From JBOFIQ01 sp051654905 (GTDB taxonomy: Bacteria; Actinomycetota; Actinomycetes; Propionibacteriales; Propionibacteriaceae): a stretch of DNA of 64,000 nucleotides. Shown here piece after piece: positions 39,287 through 48,327 of this stretch. The translations under genes and the position numbers were made by a program. The notes under the pieces were generated by a model. That model ran no database searches. It was not told where the DNA came from and saw nothing but the letters and a program-made list of their open reading frames with translations. The stretch lies in NCBI GenBank assembly GCA_051654905.1, contig JBOFYY010000046.1:35597-99596 (forward strand), given 5' to 3'. The number at the start of each line of letters is the position of its first letter. Within the stretch, counting starts at the first letter, position 1.

Positions 39287-40339
39287 ATGAGCGAACGACC
39301 GTTCTTCGCAGCGCGAATAGAGGAACGACTCAATCGCCTTACTGAAGCAGCTTTGCGCCTATGTGGTTGGCGCGAGCGGGTTATTAGCTATACCGGTTAC
39401 GGAAATACTCAGCGCGCTCGAGTTATGGGACGTATCGTGCTATCTCCACCTGGCGCAGAAGAAATCGAGCACTTACTTCCCGAAAGTATCCAAGCTTTCC
39501 TTAATCGACGAGGGTGGCGGAACTTTTTTGTCTCAGCCTGTGTCAATGCTCCGTATCTGATACATGTAAATGGACACACCTACCCAGCTCGTTCGGATCG
39601 CGGTGGTTACATTGATATTCGAATTCCTCATCACGGTCTTGAACCGGGGATGCAGCAGATAACAATTGAAACTCCACAAGTATCAGCAGCTCTCGCTGAT
39701 GTTCTTATTGTTGGTGACGATACTGAATTTGGTCTGATTTCTGATGTTGATGACACGATCTTGTCAACATTTTTACCTCGCCCGCTTTTAGCTGCCTGGA
39801 ACTCTTTTGTGCTTACCGAAGAAGCTCGTACCCCAGTTCCTGGCATGGCAAGTATGTATAACCAGCTTCTAGCAGATAATTCCGGTGCGCCCATCTTCTA
39901 TTTGTCTACTGGATCTTTTGATACGGTTCCGTTCTTACATAGATTCCTCCATCGTAATAACTATCCTGCTGGTCCTTTCTTGATGACAGATTGGGGACCA
40001 ACAAATACTGGCTGGTTTCGCTCTGGCATGGAGCATAAAGCCAGATCTGTCCGTCAGCTTGCTAATGATTTCCCGCAAATTAAGTGGCTTCTAGTAGGGG
40101 ATGATGGTCAGCACGATCTCACTATCTATGGAGATTTTGCCCAAGAACGTCCTGATGCAGTTTGCGCTATCGCTATCAGACAGCTCTCCCCCAGCGAGCA
40201 TGTTTTAGCTCATGGATCTACTGATTCTCAGTTACCGCGGCAACATTTCGATAGTCAAGTACCTAAAGTCCATTCCGCCGATGGACATGGATTACTTGCA
40301 CTACTACGACCTTTCCTACCACGGTCTAAGAAGCAGTAG
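39287..40339 (+). CDS. App1-family phosphatidate phosphatase-like protein (DUF2183)
   Basis: A 350-residue HAD-type phosphatase. The nucleophile motif is LISDVDDTILSTFLPRP (DxDDT), with later blocks IFYLSTGSFDTVPFLHRFLH, PFLMTDWGPTNTGWFRSGME and WLLVGDDGQHDLTIYG (the acidic motif III). N-terminal ~140 residues are the App1-NTD-like region (VISYTGYGNTQRARVMGRIV). The fungal enzyme dephosphorylates phosphatidic acid; in bacteria the substrate is untested. AGGAG lies 6 bases before the ATG. No membrane span. Confidence 0.88.
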   Translation: MSERPFFAARIEERLNRLTEAALRLCGWRERVISYTGYGNTQRARVMGRIVLSPPGAEEIEHLLPESIQAFLNRRGWRNFFVSACVNAPYLIHVNGHTYPARSDRGGYIDIRIPHHGLEPGMQQITIETPQVSAALADVLIVGDDTEFGLISDVDDTILSTFLPRPLLAAWNSFVLTEEARTPVPGMASMYNQLLADNSGAPIFYLSTGSFDTVPFLHRFLHRNNYPAGPFLMTDWGPTNTGWFRSGMEHKARSVRQLANDFPQIKWLLVGDDGQHDLTIYGDFAQERPDAVCAIAIRQLSPSEHVLAHGSTDSQLPRQHFDSQVPKVHSADGHGLLALLRPFLPRSKKQ

Positions 40340-40423
40340 CCGGCGAGGCAGGGTGCTATTTATCTCATTTTCAGAGAGAATAGTTAGTGGATTCCATCAG
40401 GAATTGAGGAGGAATGAGATAGC

Positions 40424-43015
40424 ATGGCTCGACGCGTAGCCCCGGAAGTTATCGACGATGATTTCGAGGAGCGAATCCTCGATGTTGACGTATCGTCAGA
40501 AATGGAAAATAGCTTTCTAGAATACGCTTACTCGGTCATCTATTCTCGCGCTCTTCCTGATGCTCGTGACGGGCTTAAGCCAGTTCAACGTCGCATCCTC
40601 TACACCATGCACGATGATGGCGTTAGGCCTGATAAGAGCCATGTTAAATGTGCGCGAGTCGTCGGCTCAGTTATGGGAAAGCTCCACCCACACGGCGATA
40701 CTGCTATTTACGATGCACTAGTTCGTATGGGGCAACCGTGGGCGGTCCGACTACCGCTAATTGACCCTCATGGAAACTTCGGCTCTCTTGATGCTGGCCC
40801 CGCCGCCATGCGCTACACCGAATGTCGAATGTCTCCTGCAGCATTAGCGATGACTCGCGGTTTCGATGAAGACACTGTTGATTTTCGACCAAACTACGAC
40901 GGCAAAGAAACCGAACCAGTGGTTCTGCCAGCGGCTTTTCCTCATCTACTAGTAAATGGGGCTACTGGTATTGCCGTTGGCATGGCAACCAATATCGCAC
41001 CACATAACTTGATCGAAGTAGTAGGTGCGCTTAAGTATCTTTTGAAGAATCCCAATCCTTCTACTGAAGAATTGATGCGCTGGATCCCTGGTCCAGATCT
41101 TCCTACTGGTGGAAAAATCATAGGACTTGATGGCGTAACTGATGCCTACGAAACTGGTCGCGGCTCTTTCAAAATTCGCGCTACTGCAAGAATTGAGCAA
41201 GTTTCACCACGTCGTCGTGGCATTGTTGTTACCGAACTGCCCTATATGGTGGGTCCAGAAAAAATTATTGAACAGATCAAGACCGCTGTTCAAAATAAAA
41301 AACTCACTGGTATTGCTGATGTAAAAGATCTATCTGACCTTGCCAATGGTTTAAAACTCGTCATTGAAGTCAAGAATGGCATCAACCCAGAGCCGTTACT
41401 AGAGCAGCTCTACAAGCAAACCAAGATGGAAGATTCTTTCTCCATCAATGCGGTGGCTCTAGTAGAGGGACAGCCACGTACTTTATCGCTGCTGGAAATG
41501 TTGCAGGTTTATCTTGATCATCGTATTGAAGTCACGACTCGTCGTACTCAATTCCAGTTAGGTAAAGCCCAAGATCGCTTACATCTTGTGGAAGGTCTCT
41601 TACTAGCAATCCTTGATATTGACGATGTCATCGCCATTATTCGCAGTAGTGATGACGCTGCTTCTGCTCGAATCAAGTTGATTGAAGCATTTGATCTTTC
41701 TGAGTTACAAGCCAACTACATTCTTGATCTACAGTTACGCAGACTCACTAAGTTCTCTCGTATTGAGCTGGAATCAGAGCGCGACGAATTACTCAAACGC
41801 ATTGAAGATTTGCAAGATATTCTCAATAACTCTGAACGACTCCACCAAGTCGTCGCTGATGAACTGACCGAGGTAGCAAAACAATTTGGCACTCCTCGCC
41901 GTACCGTCTTATTAGCTTCTTCTGGTGTTGCTACTTCAGCATCAGCTACCGTGCCACTAGAGGTGGCAGATGATCCGTGTTGGATTTTGCTATCTGCATC
42001 AGGTCTGATTGCTCGTACGGCTGCCGCTGATCCGCTTCCTGCCGCTATCCAGCGAGCTAACCATGACGTAATTACCTCAGTAATTAAAACAACAGCTCGT
42101 GCTGAATACGGTGTTATTACTAATACCGGTCGAATTATTCGTGGCCGCGCTATTGATTTACCAACTGTTCCAACAACTGCTTCTGCCCCTCAGCTACAAG
42201 GTGGAACTGTTCTGGCTGAGCTAATTTCGTTAGAAGCTAATGAACGAGTTCTAGCACTAACGACTCTTGACGAATCAAGTCTAGGTTGGGCATTTGGTAC
42301 TGCTCGCGGCGTAGTAAAACGCACTAACTTTGAAATGATCGGTAAAGAATCTTGGGATGTTATCCGTCTTGAGGATAACGACGAGGTTGTAGGTGCTGTT
42401 GAACTCCGCGACGAAACTACCGAATTATGTTTCATTACTTCTGAGGGGCAGCTACTTCACTTCCCTGCCGCAATCGTACGTCCACAAGGACGCTCTGGCG
42501 GCGGCATGGCTGGCATTAAACTTCCGTCGGAGGCATCAGTAGTGTTCTTCGGCGCAGTTCAGCCTACTGGATCTGTTGTAGTCACAGTAGCTGGACAATC
42601 CGAGTCACTGCTAGGAACTGAATCTGGCAGCGTCAAGGTAACCCCATTTGATGAGTTCCCCGGAAAGGGTCGTGCTACTGGCGGAGTGCGCTGCCAGCGA
42701 TTCCTTAAAGGGGAAAACGCTATCGTACTGGCATGGGCGGGACATGCTCCTGCAATTGCAGCTGCTTCATCTGGCGCCCCTATTGAGCTACCAGTTATCG
42801 ATCCCCGCCGTGATGGTTCTGGAATTATTGTCACTCAGCCAATCGCAGCTATCGCCTCATCAGATCCGACACACAGCATGCTTGTTTCATCGGAGGTTAC
42901 TGATCCAACACCAGAACCTGCGAAATTACAGACCGTAGCTGACGACGATAACGAACCAACTTTGTTAGATGTGCTAGCTCCGGCTTTCGATTTTGGAGCT
43001 GACGAAACGAACTAG
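40424..43015 (+). CDS. parC: DNA topoisomerase IV subunit A
   Basis: An 863-residue type IIA subunit that breaks and rejoins DNA. Landmarks: RALPDARDGLKPVQRRILY, the quinolone-region HPHGDTAIYDALVRM with Thr93 and Asp97, the active Tyr131 in AAMRYTECRMS, and GKETEPVVLPAAFPHLLVNG. The C-terminal beta-pinwheel shows RIIRGRAIDLP, GTARGVVKRT and GRATGGVRCQRF but no QRRGGKG-type GyrA box, so it is called ParC rather than GyrA. Its partner parE is 3.1 kb away on the opposite strand. The gene 3' end overlaps the ClC gene by 42 bp, convergent. Confidence 0.88.
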   Translation: MARRVAPEVIDDDFEERILDVDVSSEMENSFLEYAYSVIYSRALPDARDGLKPVQRRILYTMHDDGVRPDKSHVKCARVVGSVMGKLHPHGDTAIYDALVRMGQPWAVRLPLIDPHGNFGSLDAGPAAMRYTECRMSPAALAMTRGFDEDTVDFRPNYDGKETEPVVLPAAFPHLLVNGATGIAVGMATNIAPHNLIEVVGALKYLLKNPNPSTEELMRWIPGPDLPTGGKIIGLDGVTDAYETGRGSFKIRATARIEQVSPRRRGIVVTELPYMVGPEKIIEQIKTAVQNKKLTGIADVKDLSDLANGLKLVIEVKNGINPEPLLEQLYKQTKMEDSFSINAVALVEGQPRTLSLLEMLQVYLDHRIEVTTRRTQFQLGKAQDRLHLVEGLLLAILDIDDVIAIIRSSDDAASARIKLIEAFDLSELQANYILDLQLRRLTKFSRIELESERDELLKRIEDLQDILNNSERLHQVVADELTEVAKQFGTPRRTVLLASSGVATSASATVPLEVADDPCWILLSASGLIARTAAADPLPAAIQRANHDVITSVIKTTARAEYGVITNTGRIIRGRAIDLPTVPTTASAPQLQGGTVLAELISLEANERVLALTTLDESSLGWAFGTARGVVKRTNFEMIGKESWDVIRLEDNDEVVGAVELRDETTELCFITSEGQLLHFPAAIVRPQGRSGGGMAGIKLPSEASVVFFGAVQPTGSVVVTVAGQSESLLGTESGSVKVTPFDEFPGKGRATGGVRCQRFLKGENAIVLAWAGHAPAIAAASSGAPIELPVIDPRRDGSGIIVTQPIAAIASSDPTHSMLVSSEVTDPTPEPAKLQTVADDDNEPTLLDVLAPAFDFGADETN

Positions 43016-44218
43016 TGACGTCGCTCCTAACGTCGTAATGCTAAGCGGAATAACAAGCCACCAGGCGTGAGTTAGATCCACTACAAAAATGGTGGCAAAT
43101 ATCCAAGCTTGCTGTGTCACAGCAAGCACTCCGGCAGCCCCAATAAGTGTTCCTAACAGTGGATTAACTCCGCAGATCGTCGCAGCTGTAAAGCCGAGCG
43201 CTCCCCCAGTCAAAAGTGACGGCATAAGGATTCCGCCAACTGCTCCAGCTCGGAACCATAACGCCGCTATACATGGCTTTGCGATTATTAGCACCGCAGC
43301 GGCAGGAACTAGCAACCATCGATCAAGTACTATCTGCAATGGATCTTTACCGTTGCCTACTAACTCTGGCAACCAGCACATCACTAAACCTTGTCCTACT
43401 CCTACAACACCTAATAACGCTGGAAGCCACCGATACGAAATCATTTCGCCATGGTTACGGGCTTTTTTAATAAGGATGCTGCAAATACTGCCAACTAAAG
43501 CAGTAATTGGAATAGCAATCACAGCAACTGCCACCGCAAAAGCTAGGTCTTTTCCATGAGGCATTATCGTTAATTGTGGAGCTACCGTCAATGCTGGCGC
43601 TGAAGTTACTACGGGCCAAGCCACCACACATGCAACAGCAGATACTGCTGCAGAAATAACAAATCCTGTTACGCTCCAGGCGCCAAGAGCTATTTCACAG
43701 GCAAAAACGATACCTGCTAGTGGAACGTTATAGACCGCTGCTAAACCAGCACCAGCTGCCGCAGCTACTAAATATCGACGTTGTTGTAATCCCAATCGCC
43801 ACAAGGAAGCAAGTGCATCAGCTGCAGCAGCAGCTACCTGCCGTGGAGCTCCTTCTCGACCGATAGAAGCACCTGCTCCAACAACCACAACCTGAGCTAC
43901 CGCATCTGCAACTGTGTCCCACCACGGAAGTTTTTTATCGTTGCTAATAGCACTCTCTAATGAAACTAACTGTTTTCTGGATCTTACCCACCACCAGATA
44001 ACACCTACTAAAACTGCTCCTATTGCAGGAGAAAGCAACTTTCGCCATAGCGGTGCTGCCACGACATTAGCTACCAGATGATCTCCAGGAGGAAAAGCTA
44101 AGTGTTGAATACTGTGAAGTAGAATCGTGAGAACAATCGCTACTAGTCCTGCTGCAACTCCTGCGCATAGCACCGCCATTACATGACGAGCTACCGCACA
44201 GATACGAGATTTTCCCAC
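42974..44218 (-). CDS. ClC-family chloride channel/transporter
   Basis: A 414-residue, ~10-span protein. The gating glutamate motif is GAGASIGREGAPRQVAAAAA; other landmarks are AAGAGLAAVYNVPLAGIVFA and GGILMPSLLTGGALGFTAAT. It is short and lacks the C-terminal CBS domains. The first-selectivity motif (GSGIP) is not obvious, so ion choice and channel-versus-exchanger mode are open. The start is GTG at 44216-44218, uncertain. Its last 14 codons are antisense to the end of parC. Confidence 0.85.
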   Translation of the reverse strand: MGKSRICAVARHVMAVLCAGVAAGLVAIVLTILLHSIQHLAFPPGDHLVANVVAAPLWRKLLSPAIGAVLVGVIWWWVRSRKQLVSLESAISNDKKLPWWDTVADAVAQVVVVGAGASIGREGAPRQVAAAAADALASLWRLGLQQRRYLVAAAAGAGLAAVYNVPLAGIVFACEIALGAWSVTGFVISAAVSAVACVVAWPVVTSAPALTVAPQLTIMPHGKDLAFAVAVAVIAIPITALVGSICSILIKKARNHGEMISYRWLPALLGVVGVGQGLVMCWLPELVGNGKDPLQIVLDRWLLVPAAAVLIIAKPCIAALWFRAGAVGGILMPSLLTGGALGFTAATICGVNPLLGTLIGAAGVLAVTQQAWIFATIFVVDLTHAWWLVIPLSITTLGATSLVRFVSSKIESRS

Positions 44219-44255
44219 CCACTTATCTTCCCACGTATTCGAAAGTAAAACTCAG

Positions 44256-45092
44256 ATGACAGATATTCTCTATCCTTGTTTGCGGTTATCACTAGCACAA
44301 ATACAGGAAGATAAACCTATCCTCGATAGCTCTATAGACTTATCCAAACTACGTTCCTGCGAAGCTGTATTTTGCTATAATACTGCTGGTTTATTGATAC
44401 GCAGACTCTATGGAGCCTCCAGAATTGGCGACAGCATCCAGTTACAGCTAGGACCGCTTAGTCAAGAATCAGATATCAGGATCAGTTCGATCTCTAAGCA
44501 GTATGGAGAGCTTGATCTGAACAAAACAGGTTGGGCATTACGTTCTCAAGAACAGATGCAGGAACATTTACAGATCTGGGATTCTTGGGACCAGCGCTAT
44601 GCTTATTTTCCATATATATGGGGATCTGAACCTCATCCAGCCATAATCGAATGGACTGAGAAACAGAATCATACTAAACGCATTTTATGTTTAAGCGATT
44701 GCGAAGGACGCAATAGCAACTATTTAGCGACAAAAGGACATCAGGTTTCAGCTATTGAATTAAGCGCTACAGCTTTAGCTCGATCCCATAGAGAAAGTAA
44801 TATTAGTCGTTACTGTGGTGATTCTTTGCGATGGAGCGACACTCTCACCAGCAACGATATTTTTGATGTAATAATCTCGATTCACGGCAGACTACCAGCG
44901 ACCGAAGAAAAATTATTAGCACACCGACTCCGCAAGCACATTTTAAAGGATGGTCAGCTTATCGAAGTTGCCACCAATAATATTGCGCAGCTTCATATGC
45001 TCTTTCAAGAATGGCCAGATTTTTCTTTTACTACTAAGACCACTGACGATGTTACTTTCTATTTTGGAACAATTAAGGAATCTGTAATGTAA
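44256..45092 (+). CDS. Class I SAM methyltransferase with unknown N-terminal domain
   Basis: A 278-residue protein. From about residue 145 RILCLSDCEGRNSNYLATKG, HQVSAIELSATALARSH and IFDVIISIHGRLPATEEKLL form a TehB-like Rossmann methyltransferase in which the usual GEGRN loop reads CEGRN. The first ~120 residues do not match anything I know but contain YAYFPYIWGSEPHP just before the methyltransferase. No ribosome site is visible before the ATG, so it may be leaderless. DNA here is relatively AT-rich. It diverges from the ClC gene by 37 bp and overlaps the EEP gene by 20 bp at the 3' ends. Confidence 0.7.
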   Translation: MTDILYPCLRLSLAQIQEDKPILDSSIDLSKLRSCEAVFCYNTAGLLIRRLYGASRIGDSIQLQLGPLSQESDIRISSISKQYGELDLNKTGWALRSQEQMQEHLQIWDSWDQRYAYFPYIWGSEPHPAIIEWTEKQNHTKRILCLSDCEGRNSNYLATKGHQVSAIELSATALARSHRESNISRYCGDSLRWSDTLTSNDIFDVIISIHGRLPATEEKLLAHRLRKHILKDGQLIEVATNNIAQLHMLFQEWPDFSFTTKTTDDVTFYFGTIKESVM

Positions 45093-46104
45093 CGACCAAA
45101 GCTCTATGATCAGCTTCACCCAGCGAAGTAATGACACATTCAGTAACAGCAATATCTGGAGTAACAAAAATATGGTCAATAGCGGTTCGAGCTCCCCATA
45201 AACCATCAGCAGGCCATGTTCCTTGATCAGGAATCTGACACTGTTCTGCCGCGTCAATTAGGTAGTTGCGTTGCGCAAGTGGACCATGCCGTAGCGTCGC
45301 ATTGAAATCGCCAGCAAGGATCGTTGGAGGTTGTTCTCTCTTATCTATATTTGAAAAAATACGGGCAAGATCCTCCCGCCAATATTGCATCAAAGCTGGC
45401 AATGGTGGCGCTGTGTGAACACCAATAATTTGAGGTTTTGTTGCAAGGTCTGAAACTAGCGATACCGTTCCAAATGTTGTTGGTACAGCAGTACCGTAAT
45501 GATAATCGCCTTGCCGCTGGTGTACTAAAACCGTCGTGGGCGCAATATTTCCGCCAATATATGTCACAAGGCCTTCACTGGGAGTATCAAAAACTCTATT
45601 TTCAAATGGTGTTCCACTTATAAAGTTTTTTATATTATAAACTAACGATTCTGGCAAAATAATGATATCTGGATCATATTTTTCCATTAGGGATAATAAA
45701 TCGCTACGCGAAAATGTGTTCTGGCTATTAAAGGTAACGACCTGCAATCTTTGCTTCCCAGTATTAATAGAATTAGTATCAGCTACCCATGGAGATGACA
45801 TTGGGTAACAAATAAAACCAACTACCGCAACTAACGCTACTGCTAATAGGACAATATTTACACCATAATCGCGGCGTCTTGTTTTAATCCACCGCAGCAG
45901 GGTATATCCACTAAGCGGGATTAACAGTAGTAGCAAAATAAGGGATGCCTGCCCACTGAAAGCCAGTAACTGAGCAATACCAAACCTAAGACTTAACCAA
46001 GCAGAAAACGATGATGCTGGATATAGGCTTAGCCCAGCGAAGATTCCGACTACTAGAAATATAATTCCATAAAAAATATTTCGCTTTATCTTGCAGTTAA
46101 CCAT
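45073..46104 (-). CDS. Membrane-anchored endonuclease/exonuclease/phosphatase family protein
   Basis: A 343-residue protein. Three membrane spans lie in the first ~100 residues (IFYGIIFLVVGIFAGLSLY, LLAFSGQASLILLLLLIPL, IVLLAVALVAVVGFICY). The EEP domain follows outside or inside the membrane: QVVTFNSQNTF, DPDIIILPES, PTILAGDFNATLRHGPL, TAIDHIFVTPDIAV and ADHRALVVTL, so the Asn, Glu, Asp-Phe-Asn, Asp-His and terminal Asp-His catalytic set is intact. Members cleave DNA, RNA or phosphate esters; which is not clear. ATG at 46104. Confidence 0.85.
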   Translation of the reverse strand: MVNCKIKRNIFYGIIFLVVGIFAGLSLYPASSFSAWLSLRFGIAQLLAFSGQASLILLLLLIPLSGYTLLRWIKTRRRDYGVNIVLLAVALVAVVGFICYPMSSPWVADTNSINTGKQRLQVVTFNSQNTFSRSDLLSLMEKYDPDIIILPESLVYNIKNFISGTPFENRVFDTPSEGLVTYIGGNIAPTTVLVHQRQGDYHYGTAVPTTFGTVSLVSDLATKPQIIGVHTAPPLPALMQYWREDLARIFSNIDKREQPPTILAGDFNATLRHGPLAQRNYLIDAAEQCQIPDQGTWPADGLWGARTAIDHIFVTPDIAVTECVITSLGEADHRALVVTLQIP

Positions 46105-46147
46105 AACGCCAGTGTAGATCAGCTTGCCAAGAATGATCTACGCCCCT

Positions 46148-48250
46148 CTAAATATCGATGCGATCCTCATCAACAGCGTAGGCTCCTTGCACAATAAACT
46201 CTTTACGTGGAGCTACGTCATTGCCCATCAACATATCAAAAGTCTTTTCAGCAGCAGCGACTTCGTCAACAGTAATCCTACGTAACGTACGATGACGAGG
46301 ATTCATTGTTGTATCCGCCAACTGATCTGCATCCATTTCCCCCAAACCTTTGTACCGCTGCGGTTCTTTAAAATTGATGCCCTTTTTAGTCAGCTCAGCA
46401 TGTTTGCGGTGATACTCAGAATCAGAGAAAGTGTAAATATACTTATCCATACCCTTCTTCGGATTGATAAGTTCAAAACGGTGCAACGGCGGAACCGCGG
46501 TATATACCCGTCCAGCTTCTACTAACGGACGCATATAACGGAAGAAAAGCGTCGCAAGGAGACAACGAATATGGGCACCGTCAGAATCAGCATCAGCCAT
46601 AAAAATGACCTTGCCATAACGAGCTGCATCTAAATCAAAAGTTCGCCCCGAGCCAGCACCAATAACCTGCAAAATAGCAGCACATTCAGCATTTTTTAGC
46701 ATATCCCCAACCGATGCCTTTTGGACATTGAGGATTTTTCCTCGAATGGGAAGTAACGCTTGGAATTCTGAGTTACGGGCAAGTTTAGCTGTACCCATTG
46801 CCGAATCGCCCTCGACGATGAAAAGTTCAGTACGCTCACCATCATTGGAACGACAATCCGCCAATTTAGGAGGTAGCGTACTATTCTCTAAAGCATTTTT
46901 ACGCCGTTGGGTTTCCTTATGCTGCCTGGCGGCAACACGAGTACGCGAAGCTCCTACAACTTTCTCCATTACGGTACGAGCTTGTTGACGTTGTCCTGGT
47001 TTAGCTGAGGTTAGAAACTCTGTCAGTTCTCGTTCTACAACTCGTTGTACTATTCGCAGTGCTGGCGGCGTTCCTAAAACTTCTTTTGTTTGTCCCTCGA
47101 ATTGCGGTTCAGGAAGCCGCACAGTTACAACTGCCGTCAAACCTTCAAGAACATCATCTTTGATGATGTCATCACCGGCACGCATAAGTTTGGTTCCTTC
47201 CATCGCTTTGATGAAAGACCGAGTTAATGCCCGCTCGAAACCTTGTACGTGCGTACCGCCTTTAGGCGTAGCAATGATATTTACGAAAGATTTCACCGTA
47301 GTGTCGTAGGTATCATTCCAACGACAAGCTACATCTACTTCTAAAGTACGTTCGACGTCCTGTAACGTCATAGCCCCAGCGCTATCTAGCATCGGAACAG
47401 TTTCTACGAAAGTATCTGCCCCTTGCAGCCGCCACACATCTGTTACTGGAGCGCCGTGCGATAGAAACTCTGCAAATTCAGAAATCCCACCTACATGAAT
47501 AAAATCCTCTTTATAAGGTTTTCCATCCACTGCCAGCGGAGAATCAAGCCGAGCGTCGGTGATCGATATTTTCAGCCCCGGAATCAGGAACGACGATTGT
47601 CTGGCTCTAGCCAGCAACGAATCCACATGCAGCTGGGCATCTTTAAGGAAGATTTGCCGGTCTGGCCAATACTGCACTCGAGTTCCAGTTACCCCCTTGC
47701 GAACTTTCCCAACCTTACGTAGTTCATTAGTGGGTGCAAAAGAAGCATCCGGGCCATCACCATCAAAAATACCTGGAACACCACGACGGAAACTCATCGC
47801 CCAAGTGGCACCATCGCGGTCTACCTGAACATCAAGACGAGAACTCAATGCATTAACAACAGAAGCACCAACACCATGTAAACCGCCTGCAGCGTTATAG
47901 GTGCCAGAACCAAATTTTCCGCCGGCATGAAGCTTAGTGAAGATTACTTCAACACCAGTCAATCCAGTACGTGGTTCGATATCAACAGGCATACCTCGAG
48001 CATGATCAATAACTGTTAACGAACCATCAGCATTCAAACTAACTTCGATTGACTCCCCAAAGCCTGCCAATGCCTCATCAATAGAGTTATCGATGATTTC
48101 CCACAGGCAGTGCATCAAACCCTTAGTATCAGTGGATCCGATGTACATAGCAGGACGTTTGCGAACCGCTTCAAGTCCTTCGAGCACAAGGAGATGTCGA
48201 GCCTCATATCCACGCCCTTGATCAGCGCTTTTAGTCTTTGCGGAAGTCAC
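46148..48250 (-). CDS. parE: DNA topoisomerase IV subunit B
   Basis: A 700-residue ATPase subunit. The GHKL site is seen in EIIDNSIDEALAGFGESIEV, DHARGMPVDI and AAGGLHGVGASVVNALSSRL. The Toprim domain has FIVEGDSAMGTAKLARN, LLPIRGKILNVQKA and MADADSDGAHIRCLLATLFF; YKGLGEMDADQL closes it. The ARGMPVD spelling replaces the common GRGIPV. Start GTG at 48250 has little ribosome-site support. The partner parC lies beyond three unrelated genes. It matches the second gyrB-like gene near the main sigma factor in Streptomyces. Confidence 0.92.
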   Translation of the reverse strand: MTSAKTKSADQGRGYEARHLLVLEGLEAVRKRPAMYIGSTDTKGLMHCLWEIIDNSIDEALAGFGESIEVSLNADGSLTVIDHARGMPVDIEPRTGLTGVEVIFTKLHAGGKFGSGTYNAAGGLHGVGASVVNALSSRLDVQVDRDGATWAMSFRRGVPGIFDGDGPDASFAPTNELRKVGKVRKGVTGTRVQYWPDRQIFLKDAQLHVDSLLARARQSSFLIPGLKISITDARLDSPLAVDGKPYKEDFIHVGGISEFAEFLSHGAPVTDVWRLQGADTFVETVPMLDSAGAMTLQDVERTLEVDVACRWNDTYDTTVKSFVNIIATPKGGTHVQGFERALTRSFIKAMEGTKLMRAGDDIIKDDVLEGLTAVVTVRLPEPQFEGQTKEVLGTPPALRIVQRVVERELTEFLTSAKPGQRQQARTVMEKVVGASRTRVAARQHKETQRRKNALENSTLPPKLADCRSNDGERTELFIVEGDSAMGTAKLARNSEFQALLPIRGKILNVQKASVGDMLKNAECAAILQVIGAGSGRTFDLDAARYGKVIFMADADSDGAHIRCLLATLFFRYMRPLVEAGRVYTAVPPLHRFELINPKKGMDKYIYTFSDSEYHRKHAELTKKGINFKEPQRYKGLGEMDADQLADTTMNPRHRTLRRITVDEVAAAEKTFDMLMGNDVAPRKEFIVQGAYAVDEDRIDI

Positions 48251-48327
48251 CTTAAGAGACTAGCTGTTCTCTCTGACAAAAGCACGACGACCACACTATA
48301 ACCCTTGAAATTATAGGATTTTTCCTG

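Noticed and set aside
46114..46141. Terminator after parE (GTAGATCA/TGATCTAC hairpin)
   Set aside because: The 8-bp stem has a 12-base loop and no T-run on the minus strand, and it lies only 7 bases beyond the stop; too weak to list.
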